Of a stretch of 64,000 nucleotides of DNA, positions 20,328 through 31,571 are shown in pieces (the stretch's first letter is position 1; the number at the start of each line of letters is the position of its first letter). Location: contig CP084619.1 of assembly GCA_025917655.1 (NCBI GenBank), positions 1,922,001 to 1,986,000 of the forward strand, given 5' to 3'. The notes beneath the pieces are model-generated. The model ran no database searches. It saw only the letters and a program-made list of their open reading frames with translations, and had not been told where the DNA came from. Source of the stretch: Chlorella sorokiniana. Taxonomy: Eukaryota > Chlorophyta > Trebouxiophyceae > Chlorellales > Chlorellaceae. The position numbers were made by a program, and so were the translations under genes.

Positions 20328-21779
20328 ATGTCGGCGGCAACAGTGCAAGTCTCGACTGCTGGCAGCCTGGCCAGGCGGCACCGACGGCGGCAACCTTGCA
20401 GCGGCAGCAACGCCAGCAGCAGTTGGAGCAGTTCCAAAATCGCGCTGCTTGCACAGCACATTCGGCTCAGGAGCAGCATGACGGATAGCGCAGGTGATTG
20501 GACAACACAGTGGCCGCTGCGAGTGACGCTTGTGCATTTGAATGCTTTGATAGTCCCGCCGGAACCGCCATTACTGGCCATGCAGCAGGCACGGAGGCCA
20601 CGCCGCTGGTGGCCACTGAGGGCGACATCGTCACCGTGCATTGGAAGTGCTTCAGCGAGGAGGGCGAGGTGGGCGTGCCCGTAACTCCTGCACTAACCGA
20701 TCGGGGTGCCTGCCGCCTGGCTGGAGCCAACGCTGTATTGCTGTCACCTTGCCCCCTGTCTCCCGCTCAGTGCAGCTGCTGGAAAGCAGCGAGCAGGCAG
20801 AGGAGCCCACCACCTTTGAGGTTGGGGCCGGAGACATCGTGGGCAACCGCTTGTTCGAGGTGCTCCCGCATTTATGACTTCATCAGCATACTGCCGATGT
20901 GCCACCCATACTTGCTGCGCAGCTTGTATCCTTCGCTTGCTGGGCTTGTCGTTGCTGCTGCAGGCCAATTTCGGCTGATTGCACGGGTGACTGCTGTATG
21001 CAGGCATTTGATGAAGCAGTGCGGGGAATGGCGTTGGGCGACATCTCCCGCATCAAGGTGAGTGCTGTCTGTGCACGGTTGCGGTTGACCCGCAGTTTTC
21101 CTAGCATGCTGATTGCTCTTTAGGCTGTTGCTGTGGTGCTTATCAGTAAGATGTTGCGTTGTGAGGACACGTGGAGCCTGTGGTCGCTCACCCACCCCAT
21201 CATGTGCAGGCAGCGGGTGGCGAGTGGAAGGATGAGCTGCTGTTCCGCGTGCCGCGCCAGCACCCGGAAATGGAGCGCCTGGCAGGGCGGTACAAGAAGT
21301 GAGCAGCAGCGCTGCCCTGGCACATGCGGTGCCGCTTGTTGGGCTTGGCTGTCGGTGGCTGTGCGCTGGGTACTTGCCGGCGCAGGCTGCAGGCCGCCGA
21401 GTTGTGGCTTGCGGGGATGCAGCTACTGAAAGAGCAGCCCTTGACAGTGGTGCACGCTCCCTCCGGCCGCTCTGTCTGCAGCCAGGGCGGCCTGAAGGAG
21501 GGGCTGCTGGTTGAGCTGTCCAACGGCGGCATGGCGCTTGTTGTAAAGGCGGACGAGGAGACGGTGGTGCTTGACGCCAACAACATGGTGAGCCTGCAGG
21601 CTGTTGCAAGCTGCGGGGCCGCGTATCGCTATGTGCTGCAGGCAAGACGGGCAGCGCCGCTCGTGCCTGTTCCTGATGGTCCAGTCGCTGCTGGCGCTTG
21701 ACCGTCTGTTCTGCAGCTGGCGGGCAAGTCATTGTGGTTTGAGCTGCTGCTGGCTGACATCGAGCGTCCCAGCGGTTGA
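20328..21779 (+). CDS. SlyD-like FKBP peptidyl-prolyl isomerase, plastid-targeted
   Basis: Prolyl isomerase/chaperone of the SlyD subfamily, in which an insert-in-flap domain interrupts the FKBP fold. Exons 20328-20668, 20776-20859, 21004-21057, 21210-21298, 21482-21587, 21717-21779; with one added base they total 246 codons. A Ser/Arg-rich presequence of about 50 residues resembles a plastid transit peptide. The FKBP part has 'GDIVTVHWKCFSEEGELLES', 'FEVGAGDIVGNRLFEAFDEA' and 'VRGMALGDISRIK'. The flap part has 'LLFRVPRQHPEMERL', then 'GLLVELSNGGMALVVKADEE', 'VVLDANNMLAGKSLWFELLL'. The closing strand with NNMLAG is the hallmark of SlyD. The frame slips once near 20502. It lacks the His-rich metal tail of bacterial SlyD. 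Confidence 0.86.
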
Positions 21780-21990
21780 CCGGCGGCATGGGCACCTCTT
21801 GTGGCTTACCCCGGCCTTCGGTGCCCAACCAAAGTGCTTCGGTTGGTGGTCCTGGCATGCCAGGTTGCCAAGCTGGCTTGCATCCTTTGATGAGCCCAAG
21901 TGAGCTTTCGTTCTGGCATTCTGTCGCATATAAAACCCCTCAAAGATTGAATAACAGAGAGGCACAGAACGGAGAGGCATAGAACGGAGT

Positions 21991-21995
21991 TGTAA
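21991..21995 (+). terminator. TGTAA poly(A) signal of the FKBP gene
   Basis: TGTAA about 212 nt past the FKBP stop. The open frame of the next gene on the same strand is already running by about 22022, so termination and the next start are almost contiguous. Confidence 0.55.
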
Positions 21996-22021
21996 AACTG
22001 GCGTTAGCTGGGGCGCCTCCG

Positions 22022-25000
22022 GCTCCAGAGCCGCCTGGCGGTGGCTCTAGGCACTCTGGACGTTTTTTCCTGACCGGTATACTGAGCGTGGCGCTTTTCC
22101 TGCTTGTCGTCTTCGAACTTCATCCCAGCGCTGAGAGCGTCCGCCTCTCCTCGCGGCTGCAGCAATACAGAATCGTTGCAGCATGCAATTGTACCCAGCT
22201 CTCAAAAGATGCAGCGCAGGCAGCTTTGGCAGGCGTGGGGGCAGCAGTGCCAGAGGGTCGGCAGCAGGCAGAACCTTGCCCCGAGCCTCCTGCCTGCCCC
22301 GAACCTGCTGCGCCAGCCTGCCCCGCGTGCCCTGCCTGCCCAAAGTGCCAGGCTCCAGCGGAGTCGCCTCCATGCCCCGATCCTCCTGCGTCCCCTGGGA
22401 CGAGCAGCACCGCAGGCAGCAGCACTGCAGCGGGCGCAGGCAAGGCACCCGGGTTGCCCGACCCGCTGGCTGCACTCCAGGCGGTGCCCTTTGAGCCCTC
22501 GCTGCCCTGCTGGGTGCTTCAAAAGGGGCTGGTGTCGCTCGGCGACATGTGCCGCTTCCGCCGCTTCTTCCACAAGCTGCTCACCGGCCAACCTGTGACA
22601 GTCGGTGAGCCACCCTGACCGGCATGCGCAGCTCCCGGCTTGCCGCAGCTTTGCGTGCACCCATAACATGTGCTTCACCAACGCGTATGACACTCCTCGG
22701 GAGGGCATAGCCCTTGTCGCATTTGTCGGCCGGTCAGGGCCAGCTGGCCTAGTCACCATCCGCCGCCGACCGCCTGCTGCTGACCCGTGCCCTCGCAGTG
22801 GCCATTGGCGGCAGCGTGTCGTGGGGTCATGGCGCGGCGAGCGCGGCCAGACCGATTTTGTGGCCCACGTTTTCAAGTGGATCAACGCCACCTTCCCCCA
22901 CCCCAAGCACCAGCTGCTGAATCGCGCCATCTCAGGTGCAGGGGCAGGCTGCAAGGGGGTGCAGCGGCGGCTGCGGGCCATGCGCCCGCCACCACTCTGC
23001 ACAACCCACAGCACTCGCCCACCACTTGAAAAGACGACGGGCAGCGGAAGCGTCATGCATGCCGCCGCCCCCTGTGCTCCGCCTTCCCACGGATTCTGAC
23101 ATCAGCCCGCCCCCCTCCTGCCCGCCTGCCCCCTGCAGCCACCCCCTCCACCTACTTCTCGCTGTGTCTGCAGTGGCACGTCCCTCCTGACGTGGACATG
23201 ATGCTGGTGCGCAAGATGCGGCGCCCTGAAGTTTCTCCAGCTGCATGCCGTTTGCGCCCCTATGCTCGCGAGCCGCGGCTGCATTCGCGCCCTGTCAACA
23301 CCGACCACCGCCCACCGCCCGCCCCCAAACCCACCCCTCCCCCACGAAACCCACCCCCACATTCACGCAGCTTGAATTCAACCCCAACGACGGGGCCGAG
23401 CGCTTTGACGCGCCGCCACGCCGCGCCCACGAGCGCCTCATCCGCAAGCTGCTTGCGTACCCGGCTGCGCCGCCGCTGCTAGAGGTGGTGTTCTTCTACT
23501 GGGGGCTGGACATGGCGGAGGGCGCGGAGATAGCGTACCGCATGGGGGCGACGACGAGATCGAGGTGCTGGCGCAAGTGAGCTGGCCGGCATGGGGCGGT
23601 GTGCGCTGGGGGCAGCCACAGCGCCCGCGCCTGCACATCCCCCTCTTTCATAGACACATATGAAAACATGTGAGGGACAGAACCTGCCTGCGGTTTGCTT
23701 GCCCGTACCTCCGAACCGAGAGGCTGTCCGGGTTCGCCTCCTTCTCTGTGCCCACTGCCTGCCCCCCTCCCTTCCCCCCCCAGTACTACAACCTGCCCTA
23801 CGTGGCCACCCGCTCCCTCATGTGGGACGCCGTGTACGACCCTCAGGGCGGCACCAACCGCAGCACGGAGGGGCCCTGGCCCTACTTCCACATCGACAGG
23901 TGGCTTGGCGGCGGGGTGCCGGGAGGGTGGGGGTGGGGGCCCAGGCCCGCCCTGGAGTGGCTCTGCAACCGCTTGGGCGGCGGTGCTGTGCCTCAAGCAT
24001 GTGACTGGAGTTGTGTGCTGCTGTGCAACAACTCATGGCAACCCTGCTCACGCAAGCCCCTGTGCCGCCCGCAGGAACCACCCAAACGACATTGGGCACC
24101 AGTGAGCGCCTGCGCCAGCCTCGAGCTTGTGCTTGCCTGCATGCAGTCTGCGCTCCCTGCCAACCGTGCGTCATCCCAGCATGGCCATGCCTCCCCGCCC
24201 GCCCACCCTGGGCTGCGGAGAGATCATCTCAGCGCTTTCTGCACCGCCCTGTGCCGCAGGTACGTCGCCGAGATGGTCATCCTGTTCTTCCGCCGCGTGC
24301 TGGAGGACCTGCACTTCCGGCCCCACGCGCCGCACGACGACGCAGTGGCGACGGCGCCGCTGCGCCCGCCCATGCTGCGGGTGGGCGGGGCAAGGGAGGG
24401 TGTCGGCTGCGTAGGGGAGAGGCTTTGCCCTCGCCAGGACTGGAGGAGCAGAGCGCGGCGGTGGTGGCGCAGGCCTGCCACACTGCCAGTCTTCCAGCCC
24501 TCGTCGTGCTGCCTGCCTGTTGGCGCGGCTGCCCCGGCGAGCCCCCCTCATCCGCCCACACAGAACAACTGGCCCAATGCGAATAACAGCTGCCTGATGG
24601 GCCGCCTGTTCAACGAGCACGTCACCAAGTCGGAGGGTTTCGAGTGGGTGAACGAGGGCAGCGAGGAGAAGCCCAAGTGGGGCTGGGTGGGCACGGAGCC
24701 GGGGCCACCCTGCGCTTCAGCGTCAACACCGCCACCGCCCTCGCCGCGGTGAGCAGCCGCTGTGCTGCACACAGAGCTCCTTGCGCTGAGAGAGTCGTGC
24801 CGATGGGTGCGCCACTTGGCTCATGCCCTGAACCCATCAGCTCCCCATGCGGCCCAGCCAGACCGCCACGGCCTTGGCCCACCGGGCCGTGTGTCGCCGC
24901 CATGCGTCGTCGCAGGCGTCGGTGCGTGAGGAGGCGGGCAACAGCACGCACGTGGGGGTCATGCACCTGCGCAGCCACGAGCACATGGGGCAGGCGGAGC

Positions 25001-25503
25001 TGACCTGCGTCTCCGGCTGCACCTGCGATCCCTTCCGCATCAACGGCTCGCTGGACTGGAAGGCCAGCCAGGAGTTCCACGCAGCATGGCCCGTCACACG
25101 CTCAGGTGCGGGGCGCCCGTGGCTGCCGGGCTGCCCACCATGCGCCGCCCAGCTGTCCCTCACGCCCCCATGCTCTCCACCCAGCCATGCGCCTCCTCCC
25201 TGCCGCGCCCGCAGACGAATGCGTGATTGAGGCGCGCATCCTGAACGAAACGATCAGCGGCGAGCACAAGGTCAAGATAACTGGAGTCATCATCAGTGAG
25301 GTGCGCCCGAGGGATCATGCCTGGAAAAGGGGGCACCCGCACAGCCGCGCTGCGTGCGCAGGGGGTGCCGGCCTCTCAGGCCCTGCATGTTGGGGACCCT
25401 ACCCCTTCCCCCTGCCGCAGGTGGCGGGAGCGCTGGAGCTGCATGACCCCGCATACACGTGGACTTCAACAACAAGGACGGCGTGGGGGAGTTTGAATGG
25501 TGA
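22022..25503 (+). CDS. SGNH/GDSL-type hydrolase, type II membrane-anchored with a Cys-Pro-rich stalk
   Basis: Exons about 22022-22604, 22799-22935, 23139-23206, 23371-23576, 23784-23899, 24075-24101, 24260-24380, 24564-24748, 24916-25105, 25215-25300, 25421-25503. No ATG is in frame at the 5' end, so a first exon is missing or a base is lost. A signal anchor 'FFLTGILSVALFLLVVFEL' is followed by a stalk with repeated CP units (about 22275-22400). The esterase core has the nucleophile region 'VVAIGGSVSWGHG', 'FKWINATFPHPKHQLLNRAI', 'LEFNPNDGAERFD' and the catalytic Asp/His block 'NHPNDIGHQ'. A beta-rich C-terminal part ends 'HVDFNNKDGVGEFEW'. Single missing bases at 22845, 23544-23548, 24701-24704 and about 25455 restore the frame. 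Probably an extracellular or Golgi carbohydrate esterase; substrate unknown. Confidence 0.8.
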
Positions 25504-26064
25504 CGCACCCCGGCCGAAGGCATGGACAGACGTGGGCTGCGTTCCCAACCACCACCATTTCGTATCGCTCCTCTGCTTTGCTGCTCTCCCGACATTCAAA
25601 GCTGTTACTTGACAAATGCCTGCTTCTAACGAAAATTCACATCTGCACTTGACAATTGCTTGCTTGCAACAATTCCTGCATCGACACGCACTCCAGGTGT
25701 TGTGCTCCGGCGCGCCGCGGCGCCCTGATGAGTCAGCGCCAGCGGAGAGAAAGTGCCGCCCGTGCCACCAATCGCGCCCTCGTTCGTTGCAAGGCGTAGC
25801 GCGACGCTATGTCTTCACATTGACCATTGAGCTAGCCCCTTCACGCAGATGGCACCTCCGAAACTGACCGGCGTCAGTTGTGCACATTTGACGCAGCGCG
25901 GGAACAAATTGTTCCGGATATTAGCACCTAAAGCGTAGGAAGGGTCAGCAGCGCTAAGAAGGACGCCCTGGGTCGGCTTTCAACACCTGGCACTGCCGTC
26001 ACTGCTGCAAAAGCGCACTTCTGGCAAACTGGTCATCTTTTCCAAGATTGTATCAATCAGGAAA
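25504..26064. promoter_or_regulatory. Intergenic region upstream of NPHP4
   Basis: 561 bp with no credible ORF. It contains a perfect inverted repeat GCGTCA-12 nt-TGACGC at 25871-25876 and 25889-25894, i.e. two facing TGACG half-sites of the kind bound by bZIP proteins. The element lies about 170-190 bp before the NPHP4 ATG. Confidence 0.45.
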
Positions 26065-29000
26065 ATGGAATCATCTCAGCCGAGCAGAATGGAGGACCAG
26101 TGGTTGGAGTTTGCACTGCGACAGGCAGCCCGTTCCGCACCGCACCCAGCTCCCGACAGCCTGCAGGGCAGCGGCGCCTCTGCAGGCTACCGCCTCTCCC
26201 TGCTCTTCCTGGAATCGCTGCCGCTCTTCCAGGCCCAAGACCGCAACTTTGACGTGCGGCTGGGAGTCACGTTGTATGACGAGGCAGCGGGCTGCTTCTT
26301 CGGGCCCACAGCGCATGGCGCCGCCGTGCAGTACGACATGAGGCGCAGCAAAGGGTGAGAACCGGCGCCCTTCATGCCTGTGCATGTGCAAGCCAGGGCA
26401 CCAGTGACGAAGCCATATGGTGTGCGCAGGCGACAGGGGTTCCATGTGGACGTCAGCTGCCCGCTGTTTTTTCACACGCGGGTCAACCTGTGCGCGGCGG
26501 CCGCAGCACCCGTCGCGGGCGACAGCGGTCCCGGCAGCAGCGGAGGAAGCAGCGGCAGCCTGCTGGCCGTGGTTGAGGTTGTACTGGTTGAGCGCAACGC
26601 TGATGGCGTGGCATGTGGAGAGTACTCGGGAGGGTGGTGCGCGGTGCCGTTGAGGTCAGACGTGCCAGCTGGCACCGGAGCCACGGTCAGCGACGACGCG
26701 TACGCTCCTCGCATGCAAGCCGCTTGGCAGGCGGCAGCGCCCGCCTCGCCCGACAAGGTGCCGCTGATGGGTGCGGCAAGCGCCTGCTGCTGCCTCCAGC
26801 CCAGTTGGATGGCGCCCGCCGAGCACTCGGCCTGGTTCCCCGCAGCGCTGGCGGATGGCGGCTGGTCGCCGCTGCGCAACGGACGCATGGCTGCGCAGCA
26901 GGGCGCGGCCGGGCGTCTGTGCGTGCCAGTCTTTGTGGGCAGCCCTCGTTACCTGCTGCTGTCCCGCCTGCTGGCGCCGCAGCAGCGGCTGCACCCCACA
27001 CCGCTGCTGGCAGATGGAGCCGCTTGCCGCCTGCACTACGAGGTGCGCCGCCGCTGGCATGCCGCCCTGCGCGCAGCCAAGCTGCTGTAAAGCTTGTGCG
27101 CCGCGCTGCAAGTGCTGCTGCTCCCTCCTGGCGTGCAGCTGCAGCCATGCCCATGCGCTGCCACCTGGGCGCCCCTTGTCCCGGAGAACTGCCTCGTCTC
27201 CACCCAAGATTTTGTGCCTGGGCTGGAGCTTTGGAGTCAGGCTGGAGGAGGCGACACCGGCGGCTGCAAGGCCAACGCTAGCGCGCAGGGGATCCCCACA
27301 CAGCTGTCGCCACCGCGGCTGCGGGCGTGCATGCCGCAACGCTGAGCGGGCTCAGCGTGCATCTGCCCGCCGGCTTTTTGGATGCTGTGCGCAAGCATGC
27401 CGCGTCGTGTTGGCGGCGCGCTCATGACGCCAGCTGTGCAGGCGGTGGTGGAGCGGCGGGCGGGCAGACGCTGCCCCTGAGGGACCTGGCCGGGCACCTG
27501 GCCCTCAGGGTGTCTGCGCACAACGGGCGCCGCTTTGTGGGGCCACCCAGCCTGTGCAGGCCCAGCTTGGTGGAGCCAGTTGAAGGACGGAGAGGTGGGC
27601 GGAGGTTTTCGTCTGATGCAGTGTGGCAGGTGTTCAGCTCACTGATGCTGGTGGGCTTTGCTGGCTGGGGGTGCAGGCGAGCACCGGCTGCTGATGGCGG
27701 GGATGCTCGCTTGGCCTGGCTGCCAGCCGACCGCTGCGTGGCGCTGGTGGCGGAGCTGCTGCTGGAGCTGCAGCCAGGGGCTGGTGGCGGCGGCGAGGAG
27801 CAGGAGCGGGTGCTGGGTTGGGCGGCCATCATGCCCTTCAAGCGGGGGGCGGGAGGGCGGGCTCGGAGCTGGTGCCAGCCGAGGGGCTGCTGCAGGCGCC
27901 TCTGCGCAGCGGGCCCGGCCGCTGGCTCCGCCGGGCGCCCGTGCTGGACTGGCGCCGCATGATTGAAAGCAGCGGCCGCAGCGGCCCCGCTGCCCCGCTG
28001 GTCAGCTGCACGCTTCACTGGGCACCAGGCCCAGGCGTCTGGCCGCCGCCGCCAGCCGCGCCCTGCCCATGCGCCCGAGCTCTGCGCTGCCCGTGCTGCG
28101 CTGCCAGCCTGGGGCCCTCTGCCAGGAGGTGCCTGGCCATGAGCACGAGGCAAGCGTGGAGCAGAGGCAGCAGTCGCCACGGCAGGAGTCTGAGGCGGGC
28201 ACGCTGCTCAGCGCGCGCAGCAGCCAGCGCGGCCAGCCAGCCCAGCAGCCACAGAATGTCGAGCCAAGCGCGAACCACACCACTGTGCAGGCGTGGCGCA
28301 TCGCAGCCCAACCTCCAGCGAGCCTTCCAAGTGCAGGTTTCAAGCCGCTAGCCAGCATCCGAGCGAAGCCCACCAAGGAACGCAGCGAGGAGGAACAGGC
28401 GGCTCTCTTCAGTGGCAGCCCCACCGCCAAGCTGGCGGCCACGCGCGGCTGGGAAGCTCCCAGCGGCGAGATGTCGGCGGTGGAGGCGGCAATCGCTGCG
28501 GCTGCCGAGGCTGAATGCGCTGCGGCGCCCAGGAGGCGGTCAGCGCCAGGCAGTTGCTGGCTGAGGTGGAGGACGTGCTTTCCACCGTGGAAGCCAGCCT
28601 GCAGCTGCTGGCGTACGAGGCGCCATCGCCTGCGCTTGCACTGCAGCTGCCGGCCGCCATGCACTTTTCCTTCCGCATCTTTTCGGCGCAGCCCACAGTC
28701 ACAGAGTCTGTGCACCTGCATGCCATCCCCGCCCGCAGCGGCTGCAGCCCTGCTGGAGGCCAGCTGTTTGCCCTGCTGCCCAGCGAAAGCCTTAAGGGTG
28801 CAACCTCGGCACCTCCACCAGCCATGGGGCTGGCACTGCTGCAGATAGCAGAGCTGCAGCAGCTGGCGAAGCAGCTTGAGAGCTGGCGCCCCGGCCGGCC
28901 TGCTGAGGCAGCAGCGCATGCGCTTGGCGCAGTACCTAGCTGAGGGGAGGCTGCAGGTGGATGTGTGGGACAGCGACAGCATGCTGCAGGTGAGCAGCCT

Positions 29001-31303
29001 GCCGTGTGCCCCTACGGGAGCAGCCAAGCTTGCACCCAGCTATGCAGCGGGATGAGGCTCCGGCAATCAAAGCAAACATGCTTGCTGGTGGTGCAGGTCG
29101 GAACCCTTAGCATCCCCTTGCACAGCCTCCTCAGGCAGGGCAGGCCCGTTGCCGAGGCAGTCTTGCGCATCTCCCTCCAAGATTGGTCTTTGGCAGTATC
29201 CCGGCAGGACGCGGGGGCGCCACATCGCAGCTGTCGGCGGCAGCCCTGCAGGGCAACTTCCTTGTGCGCCTGGCATGCCGAGGACAGCACCTTGATGTGC
29301 ACGCAACAAGCAAGATTGCGGGGGCCAGCAGCTGGCCGGCATTCCCGACAGGCAGGGCGGCAGGCCTCTGGTTCTCCTGGCTGGCTCAGCGCTGGAGGAG
29401 GTCGGGGTGCCACGGCGGCGGAGGTGGCGCGACAGGAGGGGGTGAGTGCTGCCGATGTGGCGCCTCCACTCCCTTCTGCCTTTGGTAGCAAACCCCGGGA
29501 TGAAGTTTGCGCATGCTGCTCCCGCCTGCAGTTGACACCTGAATCAACCCACGACCGCCTTCGCAACCGAGTTGCCGACCGGGCAGCCTGCCGGGTGCAG
29601 CGCCTCCTACACTTTCAGTCCTCCCCCGCAGGCCTGCGGCTCTTGCAGGCGATGCCGCCGCGGCCCCCAACGAGGAGCTCGTTGAGCAAGAGGTGGTGAG
29701 GGGCGTGGCGGAGGCGCGAGAGCGCTGCAAGCGCGACGCAATTCTGCGCAGGCTGCAGGCGCAGCTGCCGGCGGTGGAGGTGAACAGGGCTCGTGGCGGC
29801 AGCTCCCTGCAGTGTTGATTCTTGGCGAGCCCTGTTGAAGTGCAAGAGCGGAGCGTCCAAGGAGAGCACCTCATCATCCTTCACCTGCCCTGCAGGTTCT
29901 GGTCGTTGCGCCTGGCGACACTGCCGCGTTCGAGAGGGAGTTTGTCAACCGCAGCAGCCAGCAGGCTCGATTTGAGGTGTGCTTTGACAAAGCAGCCAGC
30001 CAGGCCGGCTTGACAGACCTGACGCTGGTTACAGACGAGGCAGAGTGGCAGCTGCTGTCGAGAGATGCCAGCCTGGCGGGGCAGCCGTTGCGGGGCAAGC
30101 CTGCCAGCGTGCAGCCTGTCACAGCAGCTGCCTTCAGCCTGGGGCCCCAAGAGGCCTGCCTGCTGCGGTTCAAGCTGTCGCGCCGGCTGACCGAGGCCGC
30201 AGGGCCCCAGCAGGGAAGCGGCACCTTGCTGGCATGGCACAGCATCAGCGTCAGGCGCGTGAAGATGAATGGGCACCCTGCCCAGCTGCACCGCCCAGCA
30301 CAGACTGCGTCCACAGGGGGACGAACCAGCTGCCACCATTCGGGTGGCAGCTGTGCTGCCAGCGGCGCCAGTGGTGCACCGCACGCTGCGGCTGTACTGC
30401 CCTGCTGGCAGCGGAGCAGCCACCCACGCGGTGCAAGTCTCCGAGTTGCCAGGGGCGCAGCGCTTGCTTGCCGGCCATGCTTTGGCAGCTGCATGCAGCA
30501 GCTCAGCGGTCAGCGCTGAGATGCGCGGCGGACAGGTGTTGCTGTGCTGTTCCGCGCCGCCGCCCCGCTGCGCCCGCCGCACGTTGATTGCGCTCCACGA
30601 AGGCAGCCCTGGCAGCAGCAGCCCGCTGGAGGTGTGGGAGGTGTACATCCACGGCCTGCCCACCGTGCGGCTCACCGCCGAGGTGGGCGGCAGCGCAGCG
30701 GCCAGCCACACGCTGCCGCCAGAGGCTGCGGCATGCGTGGGCCAGCAACCTGCTCTGTCTTGGCAGCGCGGGCAGGGCTGCGAGGAGCTGCGGGCGCTCG
30801 TGCAGCATGCGCATGCTGCGGGCGGCGGGGGTGCTGAGGTGGCGCTGCGCTACGAGCCGGCGACGGTGGGTCGGCGTGAGCTGCTGCTGTCGGCGGCGGG
30901 GCGGGGAGCTGCTGCTGGTGGCCCTGCATTCCACGGGTACCATCAACAGGAGCTTCTCCGTGGTACTGGAGCGCGGGCAGGCAGCCAGCAAGAAGGTGCG
31001 CTACCGCAGCCCCTACGGCACGCGCCGCCGCTTTGTCGTGCGCAGCCTGGCGCCGCAGCTGCTGCGCATCGCCGACCGCAGCGCAGCCTTCGAGCTGGAG
31101 GGCGGGGCGCTGCCGCCATCAAGATTACACTGAGTGGCGACGCGGCAGCTGCGGCGCTGAGTTGCAGCAGCGTGTCGAGGGCAGGGCAGGCGCAGCAGCA
31201 GGGGTGCTGCGAGGCGCTGGTGGTGCTGGAGTCGGCGCCCGTGGAGGGCGGGGGCGCCACTCGCGTGGAGGAGGTGTTCCGAGTGCTGCTCAGCCTGGCA
31301 TGA
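26065..31303 (+). CDS. NPHP4: Nephrocystin-4 (NPHP4), ciliary transition-zone protein
   Basis: Scaffold of the transition zone at the base of cilia. Coding from the ATG at 26065 (exon 1 to 26354, exon 2 from 26430), further introns near 27595-27676, 28990-29096 and in 29500-29900. Matches run along the whole protein: 'FDVRLGVTLYDEAAGCFFGP' early; 'LVPENCLVSTQDFVPGL'; 'LALRVSAHNGRRFVGPP'; 'YLAEGRLQVDVWDSDSMLQV' then 'LLRQGRPVAEAV', the most specific hit; 'RSSQQARFEVCFD'; 'LEVWEVYIHGLPTVRLT'; and the last Ig-like domain 'KKVRYRSPYGTRRRFVV'. The frame must be changed about seven times, e.g. at G6 27844-27849, and there is an in-frame TAA at 27088-27090. That error density is no worse than in HSP90 or RsmH nearby. 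TGTAA follows at 31443. Confidence 0.85.
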
Positions 31304-31442
31304 AGCAAGCAGGCAAGCGGCGGCGGGGGAGGCGACAAGCATGGGAGTCAGAGCTGGCAGCGCTCTGCCGATGGAGCTGCGCTGCAGGTGCGCAGCGAGA
31401 GCATGTGACAGGGAGGGAGCTCAAGGAGGCAGCAGAAATATA

Positions 31443-31447
31443 TGTAA
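31443..31447 (+). terminator. TGTAA poly(A) signal of NPHP4
   Basis: TGTAA 140 nt past the NPHP4 stop, in the 268-bp gap before the stop of the convergent gamma-tubulin complex gene at 31572. Confidence 0.55.
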
Positions 31448-31571
31448 ACGTGCGGAGGCAGCGGGTCGAGTTGTCAACAAGGCTGGAAGAGGTTGGAAAA
31501 GGTTCCGGCAGCAGGCAGAGTGTGCTCAGGAGGGCGTGTGGGTGGGACCTCGGACCTGAGCAGCTGCCAGC

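Noticed and set aside
25725-25770. Hammerhead-ribozyme-like core: CTGATGAG followed about 20 nt later by GAAA.
   Set aside because: The bases between them do not form a closing stem II, and I could not pair stems I and III around a cleavage site. Probably chance.
26065-31303. NPHP4 as a pseudogene because of its many frame breaks.
   Set aside because: The density of breaks is like that in HSP90, RsmH and HIR in the same window, and conserved motifs remain to the last codon. Only the TAA at 27088 is not explained this way.
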